NCBI GenBank assembly: GCA_023386345.1 | Contig: JAEWJT010000006.1 | Location: 21,357-85,356 of the forward strand | Length of the DNA stretch: 64,000 bases | Origin: Bacillota bacterium | GTDB taxonomy: Bacteria; Bacillota; Clostridia; Tissierellales; Sedimentibacteraceae | Reading direction: 5' to 3' | Shown here: positions 25,882 to 34,930 of the stretch, in pieces | Layout: each line of letters starts with the position of its first letter | How positions within the stretch are numbered: the stretch's first letter is position 1 | Notes under the pieces: generated by a model | What the model was told of the DNA's origin: nothing | Database searches by the model: none | What the model saw: only the letters and a program-made list of their open reading frames with translations | Program-made: the position numbers and the translations under genes

Positions 25882-26457
25882 ATGAATTTATTTAGTTTAT
25901 TTATAGGTGCATTTTTAATAAATAATATTATTTTTGCTAAGTTCCTAGGTATATGTCCATTTCTTGGAGTATCTAAAAAAATTGACACTGCAGTTGGTAT
26001 GGGTATTGCCGTTACTTTTGTTATAGCTCTTGCTTCTATTATAACATGGCTTTTACAAAGACTTGTATTAGATAAGCTAGGCTTAGAATATTTACAAACA
26101 ATTTCGTTTATTCTAGTTATTGCCGCGCTTGTGCAATTAGTTGAAATGTTTCTTAAAAAATCAGCTCCTGCACTGTATAACGCACTTGGAGTTTATTTAC
26201 CGCTGATTACAACAAATTGCGCTGTTTTGGGAGTAACTATATTAAATATACAAGAAGGATATAACCTTATTGAAACTATTGTTCACTCAATAGCAGCACC
26301 TCTTAGCTTCTTATTGGCAATAGTATTGTTTGCTGGGGTAAGAGAAAAATTAGAATTATCTGACATTCCAGAAGCCTTAAAGGGATTCCCAATAGCTTTG
26401 ATAACAGCAGGGCTTATGTCTATTGCTTTCTTAGGCTTTTCAGGTCTATCGATATAG
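25882..26457 (+). CDS. rnfA: Rnf complex membrane subunit A
   Basis: The 191-residue, six-helix subunit has the conserved LINNIIFAKFLGICPFLGVSKK and LITTNCAVLGVTIL, including the Cys residues proposed to bind the intramembrane cluster with RnfE. GGAGGG precedes the ATG, 14 bases after rnfE. Confidence 0.96.
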   Translation: MNLFSLFIGAFLINNIIFAKFLGICPFLGVSKKIDTAVGMGIAVTFVIALASIITWLLQRLVLDKLGLEYLQTISFILVIAALVQLVEMFLKKSAPALYNALGVYLPLITTNCAVLGVTILNIQEGYNLIETIVHSIAAPLSFLLAIVLFAGVREKLELSDIPEALKGFPIALITAGLMSIAFLGFSGLSI

Positions 26458-26472
26458 CGAGGAGGAAATGAT

Positions 26473-27444
26473 ATGGCAATAATTTTATCGGTAATAGTTT
26501 TAGGTGTATTAGGACTTGTATTTGGTCTGATTTTAGGGGTAGCAGCAAAGATTTTTGAGGTAAAGGAAGATCCGAAAATTGCTCAGATTAGAGCATTGCT
26601 CCCTGGCGCTAACTGTGGAGCATGTGGATTTCCGGGCTGTGATGGCATGGCAGCAGCTATGGCAAGTGGTAAAGCACCTGCTAATGGATGTCCAGTATCA
26701 AGCAGTGATGCTACTCAAAAAATAAGTGATGTCTTAGGTGTTTCTTCTGAATTATCTGAAAAGCATGTAGCTAAAGTTTTATGTAAAGGCTGTGACAGTA
26801 AGGCAAGCAAAAAATATGAGTATGATGGAATTTTAGATTGCAAGGCGGCGGTTTTAGTTCAAGGTGGAGATAAGAGCTGTGCTTGGGGTTGTCTTGGATA
26901 TGGAAGCTGCGTTAAGGTCTGTGATTTCGACGCAATTGTGGTAGTTGACGGTATAGCAATAATTGACAAGGAAAAATGTACAGCCTGCGGCAAATGTATA
27001 AGTGAATGTCCAAAGAATGTTATAGAATTTGTACCTTATAAAAACGAAATAATTGTTGAATGCAAAAATACAGAATTTGGAAAAACAGTCAAGGATTATT
27101 GTACAACAGGTTGTATAGGTTGTAAAATATGTGAGAAAAACTGTCCATTTGATGCAATTCACGTAGAAAATAATATTGCAAAAATAGATTATTCAAAATG
27201 TAAGCAGTGCTTAGTATGTACAGTAAAATGTCCTACAAGAGCTATTTCTGGAGATATTAACAAAAGAGTAAAAGCATTCATTGATGAAGATAAATGTGTC
27301 GGATGCGGTGTTTGTAAGAAAAAATGTGTTGTTGGAGCTATAGAAGGCGAGCTAAGGCTAAAGCATAGAGTAATAGAGGATAAATGCGTAGGCTGCAGAG
27401 AATGTGTTTCTAAATGTCCAAAGGACGCAATAAAAATGATATAA
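26473..27444 (+). CDS. rnfB: Rnf complex ferredoxin-type subunit B
   Basis: The 323-residue polyferredoxin probably accepts electrons from reduced ferredoxin. It has an N-terminal helix (residues 3-27), the ALLPGANCGACGFPGCDG cluster motif, and several CxxCxxCxxxC motifs toward the C-terminus (CTACGKCISECP, CIGCKICEKNCP, CKQCLVCTVKCP, CVGCGVCKKKCV, CVGCRECVSKCP). This long multi-cluster form is usual in acetogens and amino-acid-fermenting Clostridia and longer than the E. coli subunit. A terminator follows it. Confidence 0.95.
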   Translation: MAIILSVIVLGVLGLVFGLILGVAAKIFEVKEDPKIAQIRALLPGANCGACGFPGCDGMAAAMASGKAPANGCPVSSSDATQKISDVLGVSSELSEKHVAKVLCKGCDSKASKKYEYDGILDCKAAVLVQGGDKSCAWGCLGYGSCVKVCDFDAIVVVDGIAIIDKEKCTACGKCISECPKNVIEFVPYKNEIIVECKNTEFGKTVKDYCTTGCIGCKICEKNCPFDAIHVENNIAKIDYSKCKQCLVCTVKCPTRAISGDINKRVKAFIDEDKCVGCGVCKKKCVVGAIEGELRLKHRVIEDKCVGCRECVSKCPKDAIKMI

Positions 27445-27451
27445 ACTATAT

Positions 27452-27494
27452 AACGACCAAAATTATTGATATTTTAATAATTTTGGTCGTTTTG
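27452..27494 (+). terminator. Intrinsic terminator of the rnf operon
   Basis: AACGACCAAAATTATT pairs with AATAATTTTGGTCGTT across an 8-base loop, followed by TTGAC. It lies eight bases after the rnfB stop. Confidence 0.88.
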
Positions 27495-27547
27495 ACATTT
27501 ATTATAAAGAATTTCCTAATATTTTTTCAAAAATAAATATTGTTTCC

Positions 27548-27576
27548 TTGTAAATAAATAAAATTAATGATAAAAT
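27548..27576 (+). promoter_or_regulatory. Promoter upstream of the DUF4321 gene
   Basis: TTGTAA (27548-27553) and TAAAAT (27571-27576) are 17 bases apart. Transcription would start near 27583 and include the structured leader at 27631-27704. Confidence 0.6.
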
Positions 27577-27630
27577 AGTTAAGATAGGGGTCAAGGGTTA
27601 AATGAGGATAAATGTTAAATAAAGAACAGT

Positions 27631-27704
27631 GGAAGGATAAGGCATCAAGCCCATACAGAAATAATTCATGGGATTTGGTGAAATAGGTGCATGGGTATAG
27701 AAAG
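27631..27704 (+). promoter_or_regulatory. Recurrent structured leader, copy 1 (DUF4321 gene)
   Basis: This element begins GGAAGGATA and folds into an outer stem GCATC/GGTGC (27642-27646 with 27686-27690) around a hairpin CCCAT/ATGGG (27650-27654 with 27668-27672). It ends GGTGCATGGGTATA before the start codon. Similar elements precede mreC, the PBP2 gene and the sigma-54 activator gene. The SD-like GAAGGA is upstream of the fold, not next to the ATG. I recognise no known riboswitch class. Confidence 0.55.
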
Positions 27705-27947
27705 ATGAAAAAAGGAAATTTAGTTTTGGTGCTAGTCATTTTGGCTGGTTCAATATTTGGAAAAATAATAGGCGGAGCCTTGTCAAAATATATACCTATA
27801 TTAAATTATGGTGAAAGCATCGGATTCGGTCCTACATCTATTGATTTAAACATACTTAGCTTTACATTAGGATTTAAAGCTTCTATGACAGTTGCAGGAA
27901 TAATCGGGATAATTATAGCGATATTTGTTTATCGAAAAGTTAAATAG
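27705..27947 (+). CDS. DUF4321 small membrane protein
   Basis: The 80-residue protein has two helices (LVLVLVILAGSIFGKIIGG; MTVAGIIGIIIAIFVYRK) around a polar loop with the conserved FGPTSIDLNILSFTLGF, as in DUF4321. Such proteins commonly lie near radC/mreB in Clostridia; function unknown. An in-frame GTG at 27687 lies inside the leader stem, so the ATG at 27705 is preferred. Confidence 0.75.
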   Translation: MKKGNLVLVLVILAGSIFGKIIGGALSKYIPILNYGESIGFGPTSIDLNILSFTLGFKASMTVAGIIGIIIAIFVYRKVK

Positions 27948-28029
27948 GTATATTTTAGGTTTTCTTAATATAAGAATGATATACTATTTTATACTTATGT
28001 GAATGTAACTATAGGCAAATATTCTATAG

Positions 28030-28050
28030 AGTGAACGTAGTTCACTTTTT
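28030..28050 (+). terminator. Intrinsic terminator before radC
   Basis: AGTGAAC-GTA-GTTCACT is followed by TTTT and lies 35 bases before the radC start. It either ends the DUF4321 transcript or attenuates radC-mre. Confidence 0.7.
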
Positions 28051-28084
28051 ATAAAACTTATGAAAAAATGGGGGGATAATTATA

Positions 28085-28777
28085 ATGGAAAAGAATTATA
28101 CTATTAGTAAAATACCAAAAGATGAAAGACCACGCGAGAAATTATTGAAATATGGTGCTGAGGTTTTGACAAATTCAGAATTATTAGCATTGATTATAGG
28201 CTTTGGAAGTAAAAAGGACTCTGCAATTACCTTGTCACAAAAAATAATATATAATAACAACAAAGGACTTTTAAATATAGTTGAAACAAATCCAGAGCTA
28301 TTAAAGAGTTTTAATGGTATCAGTGATGCTAAGGCAGCGAAAATCTTAGCAGTGGCGGAGCTTAGTAAAAGAATAAGCCGTGAAAGAGTTAATAAAACAA
28401 AAATAACTTCACCACAAACTATATCAGCCTTGCTTTTAGAAGAGATGAGGTATTTAAAAAAAGAAGTTTTTAAAACTGTTTTGTTAGATACTAAAAATAA
28501 TATTATATCTATAAACAATGTTTCCGTAGGATGCTTAGATAGTACAATTGTACATCCAAGAGAAGTTTTTTTAGATGCTATAAAAAGCAGCAGTGCAGCT
28601 ATTATATTGGTGCATAATCATCCAAGTGGTGAAGTAGAGCCAAGCAAGGATGATATCAACATAACAAATAGAATTATAGAATGTGGCAAAATAATAGGTA
28701 TAAAGGTTTTAGACCATATCATAATTGGTAATGGAAATTATTTAAGCTTTAAAGAAAAAGGTTATATATATTCGTAG
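28085..28777 (+). CDS. radC: RadC family protein (JAB/MPN domain)
   Basis: The 230-residue protein carries an N-terminal helix-hairpin-helix region (LLKSFNGISDAKAAKILAVAEL) and a C-terminal JAB1/MPN metalloprotease-like domain with HNHPSGEVEPSKDD (His-x-His and Asp ligands) and the upstream Glu. RadC was once linked to DNA repair; its true role is unsettled. radC upstream of mreB is the conserved Firmicutes order. GGGGGGATAATTATA precedes the ATG. Confidence 0.93.
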   Translation: MEKNYTISKIPKDERPREKLLKYGAEVLTNSELLALIIGFGSKKDSAITLSQKIIYNNNKGLLNIVETNPELLKSFNGISDAKAAKILAVAELSKRISRERVNKTKITSPQTISALLLEEMRYLKKEVFKTVLLDTKNNIISINNVSVGCLDSTIVHPREVFLDAIKSSSAAIILVHNHPSGEVEPSKDDINITNRIIECGKIIGIKVLDHIIIGNGNYLSFKEKGYIYS

Positions 28778-28865
28778 TTGTGCATAATGATTGATAACGA
28801 AAACATCTCATTATCATAACAGAATAAAGTGAATTTGTATTTATAGGAAAGGAATGAATTGAAAT

Positions 28866-29870
28866 ATGGGATTTTTTTCAAACAATATAGGAATTGATTT
28901 AGGGACATCAAATACTTTAGTATATGTAAATAAAAAGGGTATTGTTATCAATGAGCCATCAGTTGTGGCAATTAATTTGAACAATAATGAGGTTAGAGCC
29001 ATAGGTAAGGAAGCAAAGGATATGCTTGGAAAGACACCTCAAAGTATAAAGGCTGTTAGACCATTGCAGGATGGTGTTATTGCTGATTTTAACATTACCA
29101 AGGTTTTAGTTAAATATTTTATATCTAAGGCATTGGATTACAAAAAATTTGTAAAGCCAAATGTTGTTATATGCGTACCTGTAGGAGTAACATCAATTGA
29201 AAAAAAGGCTGTTTTAGAAGTGGCTCAAACTGCTGGAGCAAAGAATGTTAAAATAGTTGAAGAGCCTATGGCAGCTGCAATAGGAGCAGGCCTTGATGTT
29301 AGTGCTGCTGTTGGAAACATGGTTGTAGATATTGGTGGAGGAACTACAGAAATAGCTGTTATATCGCTTGGAGGAATAGTTGTGAGCGACTCATTGCGAA
29401 TAGCAGGCGATAGCTTAGACATAGAAATCAGCAATTATATAAAATGGAAATATAAGCTTGATATTGGTATTGGAACATCTGAAAAGATTAAACACGAGCT
29501 TGGTAATGCCTGTCAAGAATTTTATGAGCTTCCTGAAAATAAGGACGTTCCTAGGACTATGTTAATTACAGGCAGAGACATGGTTCTTGGTTTGCCAAGG
29601 ACTATTGAAGTTACTAATGAAGAGGTGCGAGAGGCAATACTTGAAACTATCAATAATATCGTTAGTGGTGTAAAAAGATGTCTTGAAAGAACACCTCCGG
29701 AATTATCTTCGGATATATTTAGCAATGGTATATTTTTAACAGGTGGTGGTGCCTTGATAAAAGGTTTGGACATATTTATGGAGAAAGAAACAGCCTTAAA
29801 GATTAAAGTTGCAAACAATCCATTGGAATGTGTTGCTGTAGGAGCAGGAAAAGTTTGCGAAGAAATGTAA
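28866..29870 (+). CDS. mreB: Rod-shape actin homologue MreB
   Basis: The 334-residue actin-fold protein forms membrane-bound filaments that direct lateral wall synthesis. Nucleotide-binding motifs are seen: phosphate-1 IGIDLGTSNTLVYV, MVVDIGGGTTEIAVIS (phosphate-2), and FLTGGGALIKGLD (adenosine). The length is normal. It heads mreBCD-PBP2. Ribosome site is GAAAGGAATG with a 12-base spacer. Confidence 0.96.
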   Translation: MGFFSNNIGIDLGTSNTLVYVNKKGIVINEPSVVAINLNNNEVRAIGKEAKDMLGKTPQSIKAVRPLQDGVIADFNITKVLVKYFISKALDYKKFVKPNVVICVPVGVTSIEKKAVLEVAQTAGAKNVKIVEEPMAAAIGAGLDVSAAVGNMVVDIGGGTTEIAVISLGGIVVSDSLRIAGDSLDIEISNYIKWKYKLDIGIGTSEKIKHELGNACQEFYELPENKDVPRTMLITGRDMVLGLPRTIEVTNEEVREAILETINNIVSGVKRCLERTPPELSSDIFSNGIFLTGGGALIKGLDIFMEKETALKIKVANNPLECVAVGAGKVCEEM

Positions 29871-29877
29871 AAATATA

Positions 29878-29941
29878 GAAAGAGGGCACTAACCTATAAG
29901 CAATATTAATTTTTTGCTAAATAGGTGCATGGGCAATAACT
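29878..29941 (+). promoter_or_regulatory. Recurrent structured leader, copy 2 (mreC)
   Basis: The element begins GAAAGAGGGCAC eight bases after the mreB stop. CCTAT (29893-29897) pairs with ATAGG (29921-29925), extended by GCA/TGC across a bulge, around the hairpin AGCAA/TTGCT. It ends GGTGCATGGGCAATA, as in copy 1. No Shine-Dalgarno sequence other than GGG lies near the mreC ATG. Confidence 0.55.
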
Positions 29942-30796
29942 ATGAAGATTATACTTCAAAATATTAAGAAACTTGCTATAGTATTAATAGTTTTGATTTT
30001 ACTTATTATTATTGGGATAAGCTCTGGCAGCAGAGATAAAGTTTCAAACGGTGAAAATTTTTTTGGCACTGTTTTTTCCTATATAGAAAAAACAATGTAT
30101 AATATAGGACAAACCTTGAGCAATGCTTTAAATTCAATTCAAAATATAAGCAAGCTTAATGAAGAAAATGCAATACTTAGAGAAACTATGTATAAACTTA
30201 AGGATGAAAATCGAATGCTTAAAGACATAGTTAATTCTCAAAGTACACTTGAAGCAGAATATAAACTAAGATCAAGTCTTAAATATGATTATGCAGAGGG
30301 GCAGGTTATAGCAAAGGATGATTCTAGCTGGTTTAGCAAATTTACTATAGACAAGGGAGAAAAGCACGGGATAAGTAAGAATGATATAGTTATCCAAGCG
30401 GTAAAATCAGAAGAAACTGGAATTGTTCAAGTAGGATTGGTTGGTGTAATTTCAGAAGTTGGACATAACTGGTCTAAGGTTACAACTATTATAGACGAAA
30501 ACTGCAAGGTTAGCTTTAGAGATATTGAAAATAATGAAAATGGTATAATAAGCGGAAATGTTGATGGAAGAATTACTGGCTTTTTCTTAGATAATAAGGT
30601 TGAAGCTAAAGTCGGAGATGAGCTGTTTACATCTGGTATAGGTGATATATATTTAAATGATATATACATCGGAGAGATAAGCGATATAATTGAGACAACA
30701 GATGCTTCATCTAAAAAAATATATGTAAAGCCTGCTATTGAATTTACTAATATATATAAGGTATTTGTACTAAAGGTTAGCAGTATTAGAGATTAA
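29942..30796 (+). CDS. mreC: Rod-shape determining protein MreC
   Basis: The 284-residue protein has an N-terminal helix (LAIVLIVLILLIIIGISS), a coiled coil (about residues 65-95, KLNEENAILRETMYKLKDENRML) and a beta-barrel domain (AEGQVIAKDDSSWFSKFTIDKG). It links MreB to the periplasmic wall enzymes. The typical order mreB-mreC-mreD is preserved. Confidence 0.92.
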   Translation: MKIILQNIKKLAIVLIVLILLIIIGISSGSRDKVSNGENFFGTVFSYIEKTMYNIGQTLSNALNSIQNISKLNEENAILRETMYKLKDENRMLKDIVNSQSTLEAEYKLRSSLKYDYAEGQVIAKDDSSWFSKFTIDKGEKHGISKNDIVIQAVKSEETGIVQVGLVGVISEVGHNWSKVTTIIDENCKVSFRDIENNENGIISGNVDGRITGFFLDNKVEAKVGDELFTSGIGDIYLNDIYIGEISDIIETTDASSKKIYVKPAIEFTNIYKVFVLKVSSIRD

Positions 30797-30843
30797 AGAG
30801 TGAACTTTGTTTGCTGTAATGGTATAAAAGAATGTAGGTTATA

Positions 30844-31350
30844 ATGAAAAGACTTTATTTGATGTTAATAGTGTTTATAAATTTAATATTGCAAGTTACC
30901 ATATACAATTTTGTTAAAATTTATGATGTTGTGCCAAATATAGCACTTATTCTTGTTGTATTGTTTTCACTTACAACAAATGAGTACATGGGTGGAATTA
31001 TAGGACTATTTACAGGTCTTTTATATGATATTTTAATTATGGATATTGTAGGTATAAATACTCTAATCTATTTTATCGTCGGTGTTAGCTTAGGGCATTT
31101 TAGCGAAGAGATTAACAAAGAAAATAAATTATTATTTGTATTTATAACAATGATAGCTAGTGTTTTTTATCATTTAGCTACAGCATTTATAATGTTTTTT
31201 TTACGTATGAATATAAGCAATATGCTTTTGATATTAGATAAAATTATTGTACAAATAATATTAAACTCACTCTTATGTATTCCAGTTCTAATATTGGTAA
31301 ATTATTTGCTTAAATTAGTAAATATCAAGCTTTTTAATAATAAGCTGTGA
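30844..31350 (+). CDS. mreD: Rod-shape determining protein MreD
   Basis: The 168-residue polytopic protein (about five helices) has the MreD pattern VPNIALILVVLFSL and GGIIGLFTGLLYDILIMDIVGINTLIY. Position between mreC and the PBP2 gene supports it. GTAGG precedes the ATG. Confidence 0.9.
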   Translation: MKRLYLMLIVFINLILQVTIYNFVKIYDVVPNIALILVVLFSLTTNEYMGGIIGLFTGLLYDILIMDIVGINTLIYFIVGVSLGHFSEEINKENKLLFVFITMIASVFYHLATAFIMFFLRMNISNMLLILDKIIVQIILNSLLCIPVLILVNYLLKLVNIKLFNNKL

Positions 31351-31394
31351 TATAAAGGAAGATATAAGACGGATTAAAAGGAATTAAAGATAAT

Positions 31395-31466
31395 GAAAGG
31401 ATAGATACCGAACCCATGAATAACAGTAACATGGGATTTTATTAATCGGTACATAGGCATATAAAA
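31395..31466 (+). promoter_or_regulatory. Recurrent structured leader, copy 3 (PBP2 gene)
   Basis: GAAAGGATAGATACCGAAC starts the element. TACCGA (31406-31411) pairs with TCGGTA (31446-31451), and CCCATG (31413-31418) with CATGGG (31430-31435). It ends ACATAGGCATATAAAA before the ATG. Its first 30 bases are nearly identical to copy 4, including unpaired positions, which suggests more than a simple hairpin. Confidence 0.6.
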
Positions 31467-34400
31467 ATGGGACTATTTAAGTTTTTTAAGAATAGGTTTA
31501 ATATTTTATATATTATAATTTTGCTAATAATAACGATGCTATCCTTTAGATTGGCTACCTTAACCATTGTTGAGGGAAGTAAATACAGGGAAATTGCTGA
31601 TGTAAAAAGAATTAGAGATATACCTATCAAATCACCAAGAGGAAAAATTTATGATCGAAATGGTGTAATTCTTGCTGATAATTTAACAAGTTTTACCGTT
31701 CAGCTATATAAAAGCAAGATAAAACCAGCTAATTTTAATGATACCATATTTACCTTAACAAAAATTTTAGATGCTAATGGAGAAACTTTAATTGATGAAT
31801 TTCCAATAGTTTTAGATAGTTTTGCTTTTAAGAAAAAAGCTGATACTGAAACTGAAAAAACTGAGGTTGGAGACGGAGAAGTATCTCCGCAAGATTCTTC
31901 TCAAAATAAAAACATTCTACTCTCACCTAATGAATATGTCATACGACTTATTCGTGAAAAAAAACTAATTAGTGAGTGGTTAAATGGTGAAACACAGATA
32001 TATGGAGAAAAATTTATCATTAAAGACAAGGTGTTGCAGTTCTTACAAAGAGAATACAAGGATTTTCCTATAGAGTTTGTGGATGGTCAATTTAAATTTA
32101 TAGATAATGCAGAAAAGTTTAAAGAATTTTTAGTAAATAATAAAATTGATGAAAATATAAGTATAGATGCGTTAACTGAGTATTTGCTAGATACAGAAAA
32201 TAGAATTTTTTTAAATTTATTTTCAAATTCTAAGATAAGAAGATATTCATATGAATTTTTAAATAGCAAAGGCTTGGCAAATGATATAGAGTTGATAGAT
32301 TATAGCTTTATTCAAGATCAAAGATATGAGGCTTTGAAAGGTAGCTTGACTTTAGAGTATGAAGGAATTACTAAAGAATCAAATGCAAAAGAAGATTTCA
32401 TATATCTTGTCAAACAGCATGCTTTTGATAATTTATTTAATTCTATATACACTGAAAATAATAATAAAATAATTCCGGCTACAATTTTACTAGGTGCTTT
32501 GAAAGAAAAGTATGAAGATTTGCCAGTAGAGCTAAAGGAAGAAGATGGGAAATTAATATACGAGTATTCACAATCGGACAATAGACAAAAATATTTTGAT
32601 ATGCTTAACCTTGACGAAACAACTTCTGCTTATGAATTGATTAAGACATTAACGCTGTTATATAATGCTGAAGTAGTAGATGAAATTATAGTAGAAAAAA
32701 GCATAGTTTATTATGCTCAGCAAGAGCTTTTAAACAGTGGTATTAACCCGAATATTTCTGTTGCAACTTGGGAGTATTCAGCTTTAAGAGATAAAAACAA
32801 TTGGATAGAAAATAGTCAAAATGACATAAACATAAGTGCTAAAGAATTGTTTGAAAATTTAAAAAAAGAATTGTTTAAAGATTCGAAAGATGAAGTAAAA
32901 CCAAAGTACAATGTTAATGATTATGAAGCAAGAAATATTTTAATTGTTAAGGATAGAGTTGATAAGCAAAAATACTTATCTTATCACCCTATAGATATTT
33001 GCTATAATATCTCTGAAAAAACAGTAGCAATGATATCTGAAAGAAATCATGAACTTGGTGGTGTAAATGTAGAGATTGAGCCTATTAGATATTATCCAGA
33101 AAAGAAATTAGCTGCACATATCTTAGGATACTTAGGAAAGATATCTCAAGATTATGAGAAGGAAGAATACCTAGTTAAACAAAAGGATAAGTATAGCTTA
33201 GACGACATAATCGGAAAAACTGGTGTTGAAGAAAAATTTGAAAATTATCTTGCAGGACAAAAGGGTAAGAAAACTGTAGCGGTAAACAGTGTTGGAAATA
33301 TGATTGAATCTGTTGCAGAACTAGCTCCCGTTCCGGGAGATGATTTATATTTGACTATTGACAGCAGGTTGCAAAGAAAGACTGAAGAAGTGCTAGAAAA
33401 AGGCTTAAAGGGCATACAAACTGGCAAAGATTACCAAAGCGAGTGGGGGAACTATAAATATTTCCAAGGAGCTTTTAAAAATGCTACGTCTGGAGCTATG
33501 GTTGTTTTAGATGTTAAAAATGGTGAGACATTGGCACTTGCAAATTTTCCAGCATATGACCTTAATTTGTTTGCAACTGGTATATCCACAGAGGATTGGA
33601 ACAGCTTGTCAACTGAGTCAAGAGACCCATTAGCACCAAAACCTTTATGGAACACAGCACTGCAGACAGCAATACAGCCAGGTTCAACCTTTAAGATGGT
33701 AACAGCACTTGCTGCTCTTGAAAAAGGTATCAATCCTAATGCACAGGTGTATTGTGCAGGTCATATGGAAATTGGAGAGAGAACATTCGGATGTTGGATA
33801 TATAATATGTACCGTGGTGCTCATGGATATCAGAATTTATATCAGGCTTTACAACATTCATGTAACTTCTATTTCTATGTATCAATGCTTGGTAAAAATC
33901 CTGCATTTGGTGATCAAAAGCACGGAGTGAAGCTTGACTTTGACGATGTTACTGCTATGGCAGCTAAGCTTGGTTTAAATGATAGAACAGGGATTGAAAT
34001 TGATATACCAAGAGAAAAAGCTGTAGGAGTTCCAAATGTAGAAAATAAAAAATCAAGTACAAGACTTTATTTGAGATTATTTTTAGAAGAAAATTTACAG
34101 TATTTTGTTAAAGACGACTATAAGATGAGCTCAGATGAATTAAATAAAGCAATAAAAACTATTACAGATTGGGTAAATGAAGATCCTCAATTAACAAGGA
34201 CAGAAATTTATAACAGGTTAAAAGACTTGAATTTTAACCCTGATAAGACTCATAAATCAAAAGTTCCGCTTGTTGATCATATAAAATACACTTATATCAA
34301 TCAAGCTACATGGAATGTAGGGGATAGTCTGAATCTATCGATAGGTCAGGGAGATAATGCCTATACACCTTTACAGATGGTTAATTATGTATCTATAATA

Positions 34401-34844
34401 GCAAATGGTGGATATAAAAACAATGTAACTGTTGTAGATAAAATTGTAAAATACGGCGAATCTGAGCCTATACGACTTGAAAGAAGCTCTGAAAGAATTG
34501 AGCTTAATAATTATAAAAATCTTGAATATTTAAAAGAGGGAATGAGGCTTGTTGCACTTGACAGTACTGTGTTTAATTCCTTAGGATTTCAAATAGGTGC
34601 AAAAACAGGTACTGCTCAGAAGCAAGGTATAAATCCGGAAACTGGACAAAATTATGATGATTTTGGTTGGTACGTAGCATTTGCTCCATATGATGATCCG
34701 CAGATTGCAGTTGTTTGTGTATTGTTCCAAGGTGGAACAGGAACTTATGCCTCACCTATGATAAGAGATGTCATAGCTGAATATTTTGTATTAAATGGAC
34801 AAATGCAAAGACCTGGTGTTGAAACTGAGAAATCTAATCCTTAA
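31467..34844 (+). CDS. mrdA: Penicillin-binding protein 2 (class B transpeptidase), oversized
   Basis: The 1125-residue membrane-anchored peptidoglycan transpeptidase of the elongasome has an N-terminal helix (residues 14-32), the RGKIYDRNGVILADN motif (about 54-68), and transpeptidase motifs SxxK (GSTFKM, Ser about 739), SxN (HSCNFYF, about 798) and KTG (AKTGTAQ, about 1045). It is much longer than typical PBP2 (600-750 residues): about 350-400 extra, charged, helical-looking residues fill the pedestal region before the dimerisation motif VNVEIEPIRYYPEKKLAAH. Follows mreD and is probably in the same operon. Confidence 0.93.
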   Translation: MGLFKFFKNRFNILYIIILLIITMLSFRLATLTIVEGSKYREIADVKRIRDIPIKSPRGKIYDRNGVILADNLTSFTVQLYKSKIKPANFNDTIFTLTKILDANGETLIDEFPIVLDSFAFKKKADTETEKTEVGDGEVSPQDSSQNKNILLSPNEYVIRLIREKKLISEWLNGETQIYGEKFIIKDKVLQFLQREYKDFPIEFVDGQFKFIDNAEKFKEFLVNNKIDENISIDALTEYLLDTENRIFLNLFSNSKIRRYSYEFLNSKGLANDIELIDYSFIQDQRYEALKGSLTLEYEGITKESNAKEDFIYLVKQHAFDNLFNSIYTENNNKIIPATILLGALKEKYEDLPVELKEEDGKLIYEYSQSDNRQKYFDMLNLDETTSAYELIKTLTLLYNAEVVDEIIVEKSIVYYAQQELLNSGINPNISVATWEYSALRDKNNWIENSQNDINISAKELFENLKKELFKDSKDEVKPKYNVNDYEARNILIVKDRVDKQKYLSYHPIDICYNISEKTVAMISERNHELGGVNVEIEPIRYYPEKKLAAHILGYLGKISQDYEKEEYLVKQKDKYSLDDIIGKTGVEEKFENYLAGQKGKKTVAVNSVGNMIESVAELAPVPGDDLYLTIDSRLQRKTEEVLEKGLKGIQTGKDYQSEWGNYKYFQGAFKNATSGAMVVLDVKNGETLALANFPAYDLNLFATGISTEDWNSLSTESRDPLAPKPLWNTALQTAIQPGSTFKMVTALAALEKGINPNAQVYCAGHMEIGERTFGCWIYNMYRGAHGYQNLYQALQHSCNFYFYVSMLGKNPAFGDQKHGVKLDFDDVTAMAAKLGLNDRTGIEIDIPREKAVGVPNVENKKSSTRLYLRLFLEENLQYFVKDDYKMSSDELNKAIKTITDWVNEDPQLTRTEIYNRLKDLNFNPDKTHKSKVPLVDHIKYTYINQATWNVGDSLNLSIGQGDNAYTPLQMVNYVSIIANGGYKNNVTVVDKIVKYGESEPIRLERSSERIELNNYKNLEYLKEGMRLVALDSTVFNSLGFQIGAKTGTAQKQGINPETGQNYDDFGWYVAFAPYDDPQIAVVCVLFQGGTGTYASPMIRDVIAEYFVLNGQMQRPGVETEKSNP

Positions 34845-34873
34845 TTAAAAATGATATTAAAAATAAAACTTTA

Positions 34874-34895
34874 GGGCAGGAGCCTTGCTCCTCCC
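34874..34895 (+). other. GC-rich hairpin between PBP2 and MinD-like genes
   Basis: GGG-C-AGGAGC-CTT-GCTCCT-CCC forms a stable stem followed by GTTTGAAG, not a T-run. It may be a pause, an RNA-stabilising end or a weak terminator 29 bases after the PBP2 stop. Confidence 0.5.
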
Positions 34896-34930
34896 GTTTG
34901 AAGATAAAATTTTTTAGAGAGGAAAATATT

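Noticed and set aside
27687..27704. Upstream GTG start for the DUF4321 gene
   Set aside because: The GTG lies in the closing stem of the structured leader, and the equivalent position in the mreC leader runs into a stop codon after four codons.
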